Notes: generated from the sequence alone by a model not told the origin. A stretch of DNA of 64,000 nucleotides from CAVQEK01 sp963711495 (GCA_963711495.1 CAVQEK010000004.1:372001-436000), one strand, 5' to 3'; positions 26,212 to 34,124 are shown, counted from the first letter of the stretch. Translations and numbers: made by a program.

Positions 26212-27009
26212 CTATTTATTTTTCTCTATTCGTTTCAGTCGTTCATGTAGGCTGTCCATCTGTTGTTCCATCATCAGCATCTTGTCATACAAAGGCGAAG
26301 GTGCCGTGAGATTGGTGGTAAAATAACCGACAGCTTGCCATGTTTCCAGAATGTCTTTTTCTTCCAACATTCGCTCACTCAGGCCCGGATGATCGGCTTT
26401 GAGATGAAACACGTCTTTCGATCTGCTTAATCGCCTGATCAATATTTCTCCCGCAGTCACTACCACAAAAATTTTGTCCTGCAAATCATAATTGATTTGA
26501 CCAACATCCACTCTTTTCGCCACAACAAGATCACCACGATTGATGCCACGATAGTTGTCATGCATTTCATCGGAATTCATTTCAAAAGAACGAAACTGCT
26601 TGCCATTGAATTCAGGCAGATAGATCTTGGGTAAGGCGGCAATAAAATCTCGATTCTGATGCTGCACAATATAATCGAGTTGTTTTTCAACGGATACCAG
26701 TACCGTATAAAATGCTGACAGATCCGGTGCCTGCACGGATTTTATTTTACGGGCCTTTTCTGCAAGTGCCTTTGCACTTACGTCAAATTTATATAAATCA
26801 TTGATCGTCAGTTCTTTGGTCAAAAGCAAATCAATAGAGAGGCCAAAATAGTTAGCAATTTGAATGATCGTATCGATTTTAGGTTCAGCGCGCTCCTCTT
26901 CGTAAGCGCCGATGCTTGGTCTGGCCAGATTAAACAATTCCGCAAAAGCCGCCTGACTCATTTTTTTGACCACTCTGATCTTTTTAATGTTTCTTCCTAT
27001 ACGCGACAT
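26212..27009 (-). CDS. XRE-family regulator with degenerate S24 (LexA-like) sensor domain
   Basis: A 265-residue protein. Residues 1-63 form an XRE helix-turn-helix (IRVVKKMSQAAFAELFNLARPSIGAYEEERAEPKIDTIIQIANYFGLSID). Residues about 150-250 resemble the S24/LexA domain (FEMNSDEM...GINRGDLVVAKRV, then DKIFVVVTAGEILIRRL), but the usual GDSM nucleophile is replaced by SDEM and the expected Lys by Arg. Self-cleavage is therefore unlikely; ligand or partner sensing is more plausible. A short coiled coil ends the protein. It is divergent from the PspA locus by 75 bp and could control it; that link is inference. Confidence 0.82.
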   Translation of the reverse strand: MSRIGRNIKKIRVVKKMSQAAFAELFNLARPSIGAYEEERAEPKIDTIIQIANYFGLSIDLLLTKELTINDLYKFDVSAKALAEKARKIKSVQAPDLSAFYTVLVSVEKQLDYIVQHQNRDFIAALPKIYLPEFNGKQFRSFEMNSDEMHDNYRGINRGDLVVAKRVDVGQINYDLQDKIFVVVTAGEILIRRLSRSKDVFHLKADHPGLSERMLEEKDILETWQAVGYFTTNLTAPSPLYDKMLMMEQQMDSLHERLKRIEKNK

Positions 27010-27084
27010 AAATTTTTTGGGCTTTGTGCTAACCTTTTGAGCAACTCTATCGTAATTAGAATTAAAATTACAAAATTAACTGAG

Positions 27085-27612
27085 ATGATAAAAAAGGACG
27101 TCGACTTTTATTCCACAGTAAATTTGAATTCATTTAAAAATTATTTAATTAATTTTAACCATGAAAAATTTGAAAACCTCACCAAAACATTAAATAAGAT
27201 GAATGATTATTTTGAAAAAGTAAGGGGATATTTGCTCGATCTCGATTTCAATATTGTACAGGAAGATGAACAGGAAGGCGTCTTTTGGGTAGAAAAAGAA
27301 GATGCCGCAATCCACAACCTGGTTATCGGATGTCTGGATCCAATCCTGGTCATGGAGCAATATCTGTTCGATATCAAAGAAGAATCGATTGAATTATTTC
27401 GAAGTCTCCTGATCAAAAACCGCGATATTATCCACGGTGCGTTTGTCCTCGATGAAACTGGTAAAAAAGTAATTTTCCGGGACACACTCCAATTGGAGAA
27501 CCTCGACTTAAACGAACTGGAAGGCTCGGTAAATTCTTTAAGCCTTCTGTTGAGTGAATACTATGAAGAACTGATAAAATTTGCAAAAGGAAATAAAATA
27601 GAAATATCATGA
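27085..27612 (+). CDS. YbjN-like / CesT-fold protein, first gene of the PspA locus
   Basis: A 175-residue protein starting at MIKKDVDFYSTVNLNSF. The core (LNKMNDYFEKVRGYLLDLDFNIVQEDEQEGVFWVEKEDAAIHNLVIGCLDPILVMEQYLFD) has the look of the YbjN / type III chaperone-like fold. In gene order it takes the place held by YjfI (DUF2170) in the E. coli yjfIJKLM operon. It should be cytoplasmic. Its stop overlaps the pspA start (ATGA), so the two are translationally coupled and it may be a PspA partner or chaperone. Family assignment is moderate. Confidence 0.68.
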   Translation: MIKKDVDFYSTVNLNSFKNYLINFNHEKFENLTKTLNKMNDYFEKVRGYLLDLDFNIVQEDEQEGVFWVEKEDAAIHNLVIGCLDPILVMEQYLFDIKEESIELFRSLLIKNRDIIHGAFVLDETGKKVIFRDTLQLENLDLNELEGSVNSLSLLLSEYYEELIKFAKGNKIEIS

Positions 27613-28331
27613 ATGTATTACAAAGATTATTTAAAGTTGGGCAGGCTGAAGCCCATGACCTTGTAGACAAACTGGAAGATCCAATTAAACTGACGGAGCA
27701 GGGTATACGCGATTTGAAGACCGATCTGGACGCCAGCTTAAAATCCTTCGCGGAAGTTAAAGCCTTGTCGATCAAAGCTAAAAAAGAAGCCTCTGATGCC
27801 AAAAATCAAGCAAAAAATTATGAGCAAAAGGCCATGATGTTATTGCACAAAGCAGAAAGTGGCGATCTTGACGGTAGTGAAGCTGACCGGCTGGCAACCG
27901 AAGCCTTGAACAAAAAGCAGGAAGCAGAACAACAGGTGAAATCATCTGAGGAAAATGCCAGAAGGATTGATGCCAACCTGGTGCAATTGGAGCAAAACAT
28001 AAAAAAGCTCAGATCCAATATCAGTCATTACGAAAACGAACTGAAAACACTGAAAGCCAGGGCCAAGGTGAGTCAGGCTACCACCAAACTGAACAAACAA
28101 ATGGCACAGATCGACGGAACCGGTACCATCTCCATGCTGGAGAAAATGAAACAAAAAGTAACAGAAAATGAAGCGCTTTCCGAGGCTTATGCCGATGTGG
28201 CCAATTCCAATCGCAGTGTCGATGACGAAATTGACGAAGTGTTGAAAAGCTCACCAACACCACAAAGCGCTGATGCGCTGGCAGAATTGAAAGCCAAAAT
28301 GAAGGCAAAGAAGGATAGTGAACAACAGTAG
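27609..28331 (+). CDS. PspA/IM30 family protein
   Basis: A 240-residue, almost entirely alpha-helical coiled-coil protein. MNVLQRLFKVGQAEAHDLVDKLEDPIKLTEQGIRDLKTDL is the standard PspA/IM30 opening (amphipathic helix, then helix 1). Long Lys/Glu/Ala-rich helices follow, and DEIDEVLKSS...ADALAELKAKMKAKK closes it. PspA proteins are ESCRT-III relatives that bind stressed inner membranes. This copy belongs to the YjfJ type by context: DUF4178-like, DUF350 and SpeE-like partners rather than PspBC/F. No signal peptide. Confidence 0.9.
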   Translation: MNVLQRLFKVGQAEAHDLVDKLEDPIKLTEQGIRDLKTDLDASLKSFAEVKALSIKAKKEASDAKNQAKNYEQKAMMLLHKAESGDLDGSEADRLATEALNKKQEAEQQVKSSEENARRIDANLVQLEQNIKKLRSNISHYENELKTLKARAKVSQATTKLNKQMAQIDGTGTISMLEKMKQKVTENEALSEAYADVANSNRSVDDEIDEVLKSSPTPQSADALAELKAKMKAKKDSEQQ

Positions 28332-28366
28332 AAGTTAAACACTAAAACTCCAAAACTATCGGAACT

Positions 28367-29053
28367 TTGATAAAATTCTTATTATTTGTCCTGATTGTGT
28401 ATATTGGATGGAAACTTATTCAGGGTCTTGTGTCAGGAAACAGAACAAATTCAGATACAAGACCCAACCATACCTATATTAAAGAGAAATACGACCAAAG
28501 AACACAACACATGGGAATTTTTGACCGGTTTAAGAAAAAAACCCCAGACTACGATCCAAATAATATCACCATCCACGACCTCAGAACTGGTTTTATGTTT
28601 GATTATGATATGAAGACCTGGATCATCAAAGAGGAATATGCCTACGACTGGGGTAGCAATTATTTTACTCGTGAATTCAAGGTTGACAGCGGCGATGATT
28701 CCGCCTACCTTCATATCGATGAAAATGACGACCTCATCATGATCTTTAGTCGTAAAGTGATGGTGCGCGCCATTGACGAAAATATTCCGGAAGAAATCAT
28801 AAATCACCAGCAGCCCCCCAAAAAACTGAGCTATAAAGACACGATTTATTATCTGGACAAAGAAAGTCCGGGGTATTTTTCAGATGATCCGGAAAACAAT
28901 GACAGTTGGGCGGAGATGATTTCCTGGGATTATTATGATGAAAAGGGTAACTTTACCATAAGTGTGGAGCAATGGGGAGAACGTGATTTTGAGGCCTCTC
29001 ACGGCGTGATGGTCAAAGATTATGAAATTACAAATATACTACCTGGGTCATAA
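28367..29053 (+). CDS. DUF4178/YjfK-like protein with N-terminal membrane segment
   Basis: A 228-residue protein if started at the TTG at 28367 (ILLFVLIVYIGWKLIQGL-type membrane segment). An ATG at 28511 (MGIFDRFKKK) would give a soluble 180-residue form. The core, DLRTGFMFDYDMKTWIIKEEYAYDWGSNYFTREFKVDSGDDSAYLHIDENDDLIMIFS, resembles DUF4178 and the E. coli YjfK (DUF2491) family, which are consistently found beside PspA/YjfJ and DUF350. The family assignment is from pattern and context. It may be a membrane-tethered partner of PspA. The start choice changes its location, so it matters. Confidence 0.65.
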   Translation: MIKFLLFVLIVYIGWKLIQGLVSGNRTNSDTRPNHTYIKEKYDQRTQHMGIFDRFKKKTPDYDPNNITIHDLRTGFMFDYDMKTWIIKEEYAYDWGSNYFTREFKVDSGDDSAYLHIDENDDLIMIFSRKVMVRAIDENIPEEIINHQQPPKKLSYKDTIYYLDKESPGYFSDDPENNDSWAEMISWDYYDEKGNFTISVEQWGERDFEASHGVMVKDYEITNILPGS

Positions 29054-29071
29054 ATAAAAACTCAATGTATT

Positions 29072-29821
29072 ATGCGTCAATTCATACTTTTTATTCTATT
29101 TATTGTACTGGTTTATGCCTGTAGCCGAACCTGTCAATCTGACTATGGTGAGCCGGTGAAAAGTCCTGTCGATGATCTTATCAAAGAAATGAGCGATGTG
29201 CCAAGTTACTCCATCATCCTCTATGATATGAACACGGAGGGTACATTTTTCAAGAAATACCTGCACCAATACCGGATTATCAAGGAAGACGAAAATGGAG
29301 AGATGAAAGAAGAGATTACCGATTGGTATCCGGTGAGCAAGGATTTTTTCGTGGCAAATATGGACAATATGGGCATGGAGATCGCTTCAAAAAATGCTGA
29401 GGGTAAAGTCACCAAAGCCGTGGGACCCCCGGGCTATGGCTCCTATGTGGGCAATGAACAATACGGGCATTGGGTGCAACGCGACGGTGGTTCTTTCTGG
29501 GAATTTTATGGAAAATATGCCTTAATGTCCAGTATGTTTCACATGTTCACTTATCCAGCCCGCAGATCTTACTGGGACGATTACCACACCAACTATTACG
29601 GTACAGGCCGTGCCTATTATGGACCAAACGTGAATGGAATGAATACTTATGGTACCAACAGCAGTTACGGTCGATCAGTAAAAAGCAATTCTACCTGGTT
29701 TGGCAACGCCTCCAATGATTCCTTCAGGCAACGTGTCCGAAGTGGCGTTTCACAAAGCTCCAAATCAGGCTCGCGATACAGTAATTTTTCACGTTCGAGA
29801 AGTGGCGGGTTCGGGAAATAA
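29072..29821 (+). CDS. Hypothetical lipoprotein of the PspA/DUF350 locus
   Basis: A 249-residue protein with a signal peptide and lipobox VYAC (Cys17). The first half contains LIKEMSDVPSYSIILYDMNTEGTFFKKYLHQYRIIKED. The middle is rich in Gly/Tyr/Trp (GYGSYVGNEQYGHWVQRDGG, then YYGTGRAYYGPN), and the C terminus is Ser/Arg/Gly-rich, ending in GGFGK. The overall design (lipoprotein, aromatic-Gly middle, SGGFG-type tail) resembles the YgiB/YjfM (DUF1190) and DUF4247 proteins found in the same gene neighbourhood in other phyla; that is an analogy, not a proven family match. Confidence 0.65.
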   Translation: MRQFILFILFIVLVYACSRTCQSDYGEPVKSPVDDLIKEMSDVPSYSIILYDMNTEGTFFKKYLHQYRIIKEDENGEMKEEITDWYPVSKDFFVANMDNMGMEIASKNAEGKVTKAVGPPGYGSYVGNEQYGHWVQRDGGSFWEFYGKYALMSSMFHMFTYPARRSYWDDYHTNYYGTGRAYYGPNVNGMNTYGTNSSYGRSVKSNSTWFGNASNDSFRQRVRSGVSQSSKSGSRYSNFSRSRSGGFGK

Positions 29822-29844
29822 TTCAATGGATAAATAATGATATT

Positions 29845-30699
29845 ATGAACACCTACTACATCGATGTCATTCTTACAACACTGAGCTATCTGGTCAGTTG
29901 TTTCATACTTTTTTTTATTGGTAAATTGATTTATCCCCTCATTCATCGTGGTTACGATGTGAAAAATGAACTGGTGGAAAAGGACAATCTGGCCTTTGCC
30001 ATTGCACACGCCGGATATTTTATCGGGATCATTGCGGCCCTGGGCGGGGTGATGTTGGGAGAGTCCCAGGGACTTATGCTCGACCTGATGTACATTGGCA
30101 TTTACGGACTGCTTTCTCTGGTTTTGCTAAACCTTTCCATCATCATCAATGATAAGCTGATCCTGCGTAAATTTAGTGTGCGCAAGGAAATTGTCGAAGA
30201 TCAGAATGTCGGAACCGGTGTGGTCGAGGCTGCCAGCGCCATCGCTACAGGGTTGATCATTATGGGGTCAGTTTATGGGGAAGGTGGTGGTTTGGTTACC
30301 ACCATTATTTATTGGATTATCGGTCAACTGATCATGCTTTTGACCGCATTTGTTTACAATTGGATCACCCCATTTGATATTCACGAACATATTGAAAAGG
30401 ACAACATCGCGGTCGGGATCGGCGTCGCCGGTGCTTTCATTGCCATCGGCAACCTGGTTCGCAATGGATTGATGCATGATTTTGTAAGCTGGCAAATTAC
30501 CTTTGAAAATGTAGCCGTCGATGCTGGCGTGGGATTAATATTTTTACCCATCGCTCGCTTGCTGGCCGACAAAATTCTCCTGCCGGGAAGAAATCTTACC
30601 GACGAACTGGTGAACCAGGAAAAACCAAATGTCGGCGCCGGTGTGATTGAGGCATTTGCCTATATTGGCGGTTCTGTTTTGATATCCTGGAGTTTGTAA
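29845..30699 (+). CDS. Double DUF350 (YjfL-like) membrane protein
   Basis: A 284-residue inner-membrane protein made of two DUF350 units of about 140 residues, each with four hydrophobic segments. The repeated motif after the first helix of each unit is conserved: VEKDNLAFAIAHAGYFIGIIAALGG in the first and IEKDNIAVGIGVAGAFIAIGN in the second, with further related motifs at VEDQNVGTGVVEAASAIA and NQEKPNVGAGVIEAFAYIGG. DUF350 proteins are thought to be channel- or transporter-like, but their substrate is unknown. It ends the first transcription block of the locus, 24 bp before a hairpin terminator. Confidence 0.88.
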   Translation: MNTYYIDVILTTLSYLVSCFILFFIGKLIYPLIHRGYDVKNELVEKDNLAFAIAHAGYFIGIIAALGGVMLGESQGLMLDLMYIGIYGLLSLVLLNLSIIINDKLILRKFSVRKEIVEDQNVGTGVVEAASAIATGLIIMGSVYGEGGGLVTTIIYWIIGQLIMLLTAFVYNWITPFDIHEHIEKDNIAVGIGVAGAFIAIGNLVRNGLMHDFVSWQITFENVAVDAGVGLIFLPIARLLADKILLPGRNLTDELVNQEKPNVGAGVIEAFAYIGGSVLISWSL

Positions 30700-30724
30700 A
30701 ATAAAAACTTGAAAAAAATGAAGG

Positions 30725-30750
30725 GCCTCTGGAAAAAAGAGGCTTTTTTT
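30725..30750 (+). terminator. Rho-independent terminator between the DUF350 and SpeE-like genes
   Basis: A perfect 6-bp stem GCCTCT / AGAGGC with a 7-nt A-rich loop is followed by seven T residues. It lies 25 bp after the DUF350 stop and 42 bp before the SpeE-like start, so it may lower or end transcription before the last gene of the locus. Confidence 0.75.
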
Positions 30751-30792
30751 GTGCGCGAATGTCTGAATTATGAACATTAAAAACATTAATTC

Positions 30793-32334
30793 GTGAAGCT
30801 GAGATCGGGCATACTCAAACTCTGCCTGTTTGCCACAGGCCTTTCCGGCATTGTTGCCGAATATATTTTATCTACTCTCGCCACATATTTTCTTGGTGAC
30901 TCTGTATTTCAGTGGACGATGATCGTGTCTATAATGTTATTTTCGATGGGTTTAGGAAGCCGCATCACCAAATTCATTGATCAGCAACTTCTGGAGAAAT
31001 TCATTATTATAGAATTTGTACTTTCCATCCTGACCTCCTACGTTTCGTTGATCACTTACACCACTGCCACCATCTCGATCTATACGGGTGTGATCATATA
31101 CACCCTGAGCATCATTATCGGTTTATTGATCGGCATGGAAATACCACTGGTGGTCAGGATCAACGATCAGTTTGAGATCCTGAAAGTGAATGTATCGTCG
31201 ATCATGGAAAATGATTATTACGGCAGCCTGATCGGTGGAATATTTTTTGCTTTTATCGGATTGCCAATCCTCGGGCTCACCTACACCCCTTTTATCCTCG
31301 GCAGCATCAATTTCTCCGTGGCTTTATTGTTACTCTTCATTTTATGGGAGAATCTCCCTCAAAAAGTTCGTATTACATTGGGTTCTTCGGCCATACTGGT
31401 CATTTTAATGATCGGCGGCGGTGCAATTTCTGCCTCCAGCGTCATTGCACATGGAGAGGAAGTGCGCTACAAAGATCGTGTGATCCTGTCGGAACAATCG
31501 AAATACCAAAAGATCGTGATCACCCAGGCGCACAGCGATTTCTGGTTGTATATCAATGGCAACCAGCAATTGAGCACCGTGGACGAAATTATGTACCACG
31601 AGCCACTGGTACATCCGTTGATGCAACTTTGCCCCAATCCCGGAAATATTCTAATCATGGGTGGCGGTGACGGTTGCGCGGCGCGGGAAATACTCAAATA
31701 TCCTCAGGTAAAAGATATCACCCTGGTCGATCTGGATCCTGCCATGACCAACCTGGCCAAGACACATCCTGTGCTCACCGAGATCAACCATCATTCGTTC
31801 AGCAACCCCAAAGTCCATATCATTAACCAGGACGCCTTCACCTACCTGGAAAAAGACAACCACTTTTACGACATCATCATTGTAGACCTTCCCGACCCGA
31901 AAACCATTGAGCTCGGCCGGTTGTATTCTTTCGAGTTTTATAAAATGTGCTACCGGTCCCTGCGACCCAACGGCATGATGATCACCCAGGCGGGCAGCCC
32001 TTATTTTGCAGCGAGGGCTTTTAAATGTATCGATGCTTCCATGGCAGCAGCGGGCTTCAACACCCTGCCGCTGCACAATCAGGTGGTCACCCTGGGTGAG
32101 TGGGGGTGGATAGTCGGCGCCAAAAGCCTCACATCGGAGCAATTCAAAAAAGGCCTGCAAAGCCTCCATTTCGACAATGTAGAGACCAAATGGATCAATC
32201 ACGAGGCCATGCAACTGATCACTTCTTTCGGCAAAGAATTCGCCCTGAAACCAGATGAGAAGGTCGAGATCAACACCATCCATCACCCGGTGCTTTACAA
32301 ATATTACCTCAACGGGCAATGGGATCTGTATTGA
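30793..32334 (+). CDS. Membrane-anchored spermidine-synthase-like protein (polyamine aminopropyltransferase family)
   Basis: A 513-residue protein starting at GTG. Residues 1 to about 215 form six or seven hydrophobic segments. Residues about 225-500 are a spermidine synthase-type Rossmann domain: ILIMGGGDGCAAREILKYPQVKDITLVDLDPAMTNLAKT, then NPKVHIINQDAFTYLEKDNHFYDIIIVDLPDP and SFEFYKMCYRSLRPNGMMITQAGSPYF. The GGGDG and DxD-type acidic residues for decarboxylated-SAM and polyamine binding are present. It probably transfers an aminopropyl group at or near the membrane, but the true substrate is unknown. It closes the PspA/DUF350 locus after an intervening terminator. Confidence 0.88.
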   Translation: MKLRSGILKLCLFATGLSGIVAEYILSTLATYFLGDSVFQWTMIVSIMLFSMGLGSRITKFIDQQLLEKFIIIEFVLSILTSYVSLITYTTATISIYTGVIIYTLSIIIGLLIGMEIPLVVRINDQFEILKVNVSSIMENDYYGSLIGGIFFAFIGLPILGLTYTPFILGSINFSVALLLLFILWENLPQKVRITLGSSAILVILMIGGGAISASSVIAHGEEVRYKDRVILSEQSKYQKIVITQAHSDFWLYINGNQQLSTVDEIMYHEPLVHPLMQLCPNPGNILIMGGGDGCAAREILKYPQVKDITLVDLDPAMTNLAKTHPVLTEINHHSFSNPKVHIINQDAFTYLEKDNHFYDIIIVDLPDPKTIELGRLYSFEFYKMCYRSLRPNGMMITQAGSPYFAARAFKCIDASMAAAGFNTLPLHNQVVTLGEWGWIVGAKSLTSEQFKKGLQSLHFDNVETKWINHEAMQLITSFGKEFALKPDEKVEINTIHHPVLYKYYLNGQWDLY

Positions 32335-32530
32335 ATTTTATCCTTTACATTTAATAATTTATGCCGAATGAAGATTTCGCTGTTGCCGAAAATCATTGTA
32401 TTGGATAACGGTTGATATCCGGGATATTTTTCTTCAATTCACTAAATGAATAAATTAGTGCTATAATCGGGTGATTGGGATAATCATTATGCACATAATC
32501 CAATGAAAAAAAACAAAAAATTAAAATAAA

Positions 32531-33514
32531 ATGAAGGCGATTGTTTATACAAAATATGGCCCTCCAGAGGTTCTTCAACTCGTTGAAAAGAAAAAACCAA
32601 CACCAAAAGACAATGAAGTACTTGTTCGGATTTGTGCAACTACTGTAACAGCGACAGAGTGCACTTTCCGAAAGGGAAAACCTTATTTTTCCAGGTTGTT
32701 CACAGGTCTCAGAAAACCTAAAATTATAATGCTTGGTGAAGAGTTGGCCGGTATAATTGAAGCCGTTGGTAAAAACGTGAAACTGTTTAAAATAGGAGAT
32801 CAGGTTTTTGGTACTGCAGGCCCGGAATTCGGTGCTAATGCAGAATATAAATGCATACCCGAAGATGGCGTGTTGGCCATAAAACCATCCAACCTGACTT
32901 TCGAAGAGGCGGCTTCTTGCGTAGATGGTTTTCTCACGGCACTACCTTTCCTAAGAGATAAAGGTAAAATCAAAAGGGGGCAAAATGTACTTATTTACGG
33001 AGCCTCCGGAAGTGTAGGTTCGGCGGCAGTACAAATCGCCAAATATTTCGGCACAGAGGTTACCGGGGTTTGCAGTGGATCCAACATGGAAATTGTAAAA
33101 AGTCTTGGTGCGGATTCTGTAATTGACTATACCAAAGAAGACTTCACGAAAAATGACAAGACTAATGATTTAATATTTGATGCCGTTGGCAAAACCTCAT
33201 TTTCCAAATGTAAACAGGCACTGAAACATAATGGGATTTTTCTTGAGGCAGGCATTACCTCCTCTGTGTTTCCTATTGTGTTATGGACTTCTTTTTTTGG
33301 CACGAAAAAGGTAAAAATTGCCGCTACCGGCCTGAGACCACCGCATGAACGGACTAAAGATCTAAAGCTCCTCAAAGAACTTTTGGAATCAGGAAATATC
33401 AAGCCGGTTATTGACAGGCGATATCCTTTGGAAAAAATTGCAGATGCACATCGATATGTAGACGAGGGACATAAAAAAGGAAATGTAGCCATCATTGTAT
33501 CAACAAAAAATTAA
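32531..33514 (+). CDS. NAD(P)-dependent alcohol dehydrogenase, MDR superfamily (quinone-reductase-like)
   Basis: A 327-residue zinc-independent type MDR oxidoreductase. MKAIVYTKYGPPEVLQLVEKKKPTPKDNEVLVRI is the usual opening; GEELAGIIEAVGKNV closes the GroES-like domain; VLIYGASGSVGSAAVQIAKYFGTEVTGVCSG is the NAD(P)H-binding Rossmann segment; and PLEKIADAHRYVDEGHKKGNVAI ends the protein. The structural zinc cysteines are absent. Substrate unknown. It stands alone between the SpeE-like gene and the repeat region. Confidence 0.86.
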   Translation: MKAIVYTKYGPPEVLQLVEKKKPTPKDNEVLVRICATTVTATECTFRKGKPYFSRLFTGLRKPKIIMLGEELAGIIEAVGKNVKLFKIGDQVFGTAGPEFGANAEYKCIPEDGVLAIKPSNLTFEEAASCVDGFLTALPFLRDKGKIKRGQNVLIYGASGSVGSAAVQIAKYFGTEVTGVCSGSNMEIVKSLGADSVIDYTKEDFTKNDKTNDLIFDAVGKTSFSKCKQALKHNGIFLEAGITSSVFPIVLWTSFFGTKKVKIAATGLRPPHERTKDLKLLKELLESGNIKPVIDRRYPLEKIADAHRYVDEGHKKGNVAIIVSTKN

Positions 33515-33636
33515 TGGCATGACCAATGGCAATTAAGATAGGATATATCGAATTGAAACTCCTCCTCTTATCTACTGGTAATTTTCTAACTCTTGTGTAC
33601 TAATAGTAAGTGGCAGTCCGGTTTAAAATAAACTAA

Positions 33637-33960
33637 AAGAAAATATACACTTTAAAAAAGCGTGAAAGCGGACAAACAGCTTTTGGAACTGCAATAGCAA
33701 GATATCTTGAACAGTATCAGCCAGATGAAACTCGTTTATTTAGTGATGAAATGATCCCGTCGATCTTTGTGAAATGTCCATCGATGTGCGTGGAATGGGC
33801 ATCGATCTTTGTGGAACACCTGTTGATCTTTGTGAAATTATCATCGAAATTTGTGAACCAAATGTCAATCTTTGTGAAACACTTATCGATACATGTGAAT
33901 CGGGCATCGATGCTTGTTGGCTGTTTTGAATGCAGCTGTTATCTTGGAATGTTCTTTTAG
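33637..33960 (+). pseudogene. Methyltransferase N-terminal fragment fused in frame to a 21-bp repeat array
   Basis: The frame is open from just after a TAA at 33634 to a TAG at 33958. Its first part (33655-33750) reads ESGQTAFGTAIARYLEQ then PDETRLFSDE, which matches the start of class I methyltransferases of the leucine carboxyl methyltransferase (PF04072-like) family. That family also begins with a SxTAxxxAxxRAxE pattern and an LFxD motif. There is no start codon ahead of it, and the rest of the enzyme is missing. Instead the frame runs straight into eight 21-bp repeats. I read this as a gene remnant. The family assignment of 30-odd residues is moderate. Confidence 0.5.
33758..33925. repeat. 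Tandem array of eight imperfect 21-bp repeats
   Basis: Eight units of exactly 21 bp follow one another without gaps. The best conserved part of each is close to TCGATCTTTGTGAAAC; the last 3-5 bp of each unit vary freely. Because 21 is a multiple of three, both strands are open as heptad-like repeats: forward SIFVKxx, reverse SISQRxx-type. There are no spacers, so this is not CRISPR. It follows the methyltransferase fragment directly. Confidence 0.85.
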
Positions 33961-34042
33961 ATTCTTCGGTCGCTCTGCTCCTTCTTGATGACGAAATAGA
34001 CAAATCGTCACTCAGAGCGGCACGCAGTGAAGCGAAGAGTCT
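33959..34042. repeat. Imperfect palindromic repeat element (REP-like), copy 1
   Basis: The left end AGATTCTTCGGTCGCTCTGC and the right end read in reverse (AGACTCTTCGCTTCACTGCG) are imperfect inverted copies around a short centre, each followed inward by a TGA(T)GACG-type sequence. This arrangement is like known intergenic palindromic elements. A half copy is present at 34091-34124. Confidence 0.6.
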
Positions 34043-34090
34043 TTCCGGTTCGTTGGCAACCTGCTGATCCAATATCTCTGTGGTAAATTT

Positions 34091-34124
34091 AGATTCTTCG
34101 GTCGGTTTGCTGCTTTGCATGACG
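34091..34124. repeat. REP-like element, partial copy 2
   Basis: AGATTCTTCGGTCGGTTTGC followed by a GCATGACG-type end repeats the left arm of the element at 33959 in the same orientation. The matching right arm is not seen within the next 60 bp. Confidence 0.55.

Noticed and set aside
31651..32319. Long minus-strand frame opposite the SpeE-like gene
   Set aside because: It is an antisense shadow of a well-supported spermidine-synthase domain and shows no protein motifs.
32393..32578. Minus-strand frame overlapping the start of the oxidoreductase gene, with a faint AraC-N-terminal look
   Set aside because: It overlaps a well-supported gene start and the similarity covers only a few residues; mentioned only as part of the paired-segment finding.
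33758..33925. Possible CRISPR array
   Set aside because: The units are 21 bp head to tail with no unique spacers and imperfect cores, and no cas genes are in the window.
33740..34120. Minus-strand frame covering the 21-bp array and REP-like repeats
   Set aside because: Its composition comes entirely from the repeats (SQRS-type heptads, RSRATEES-type text); no start context or family match.
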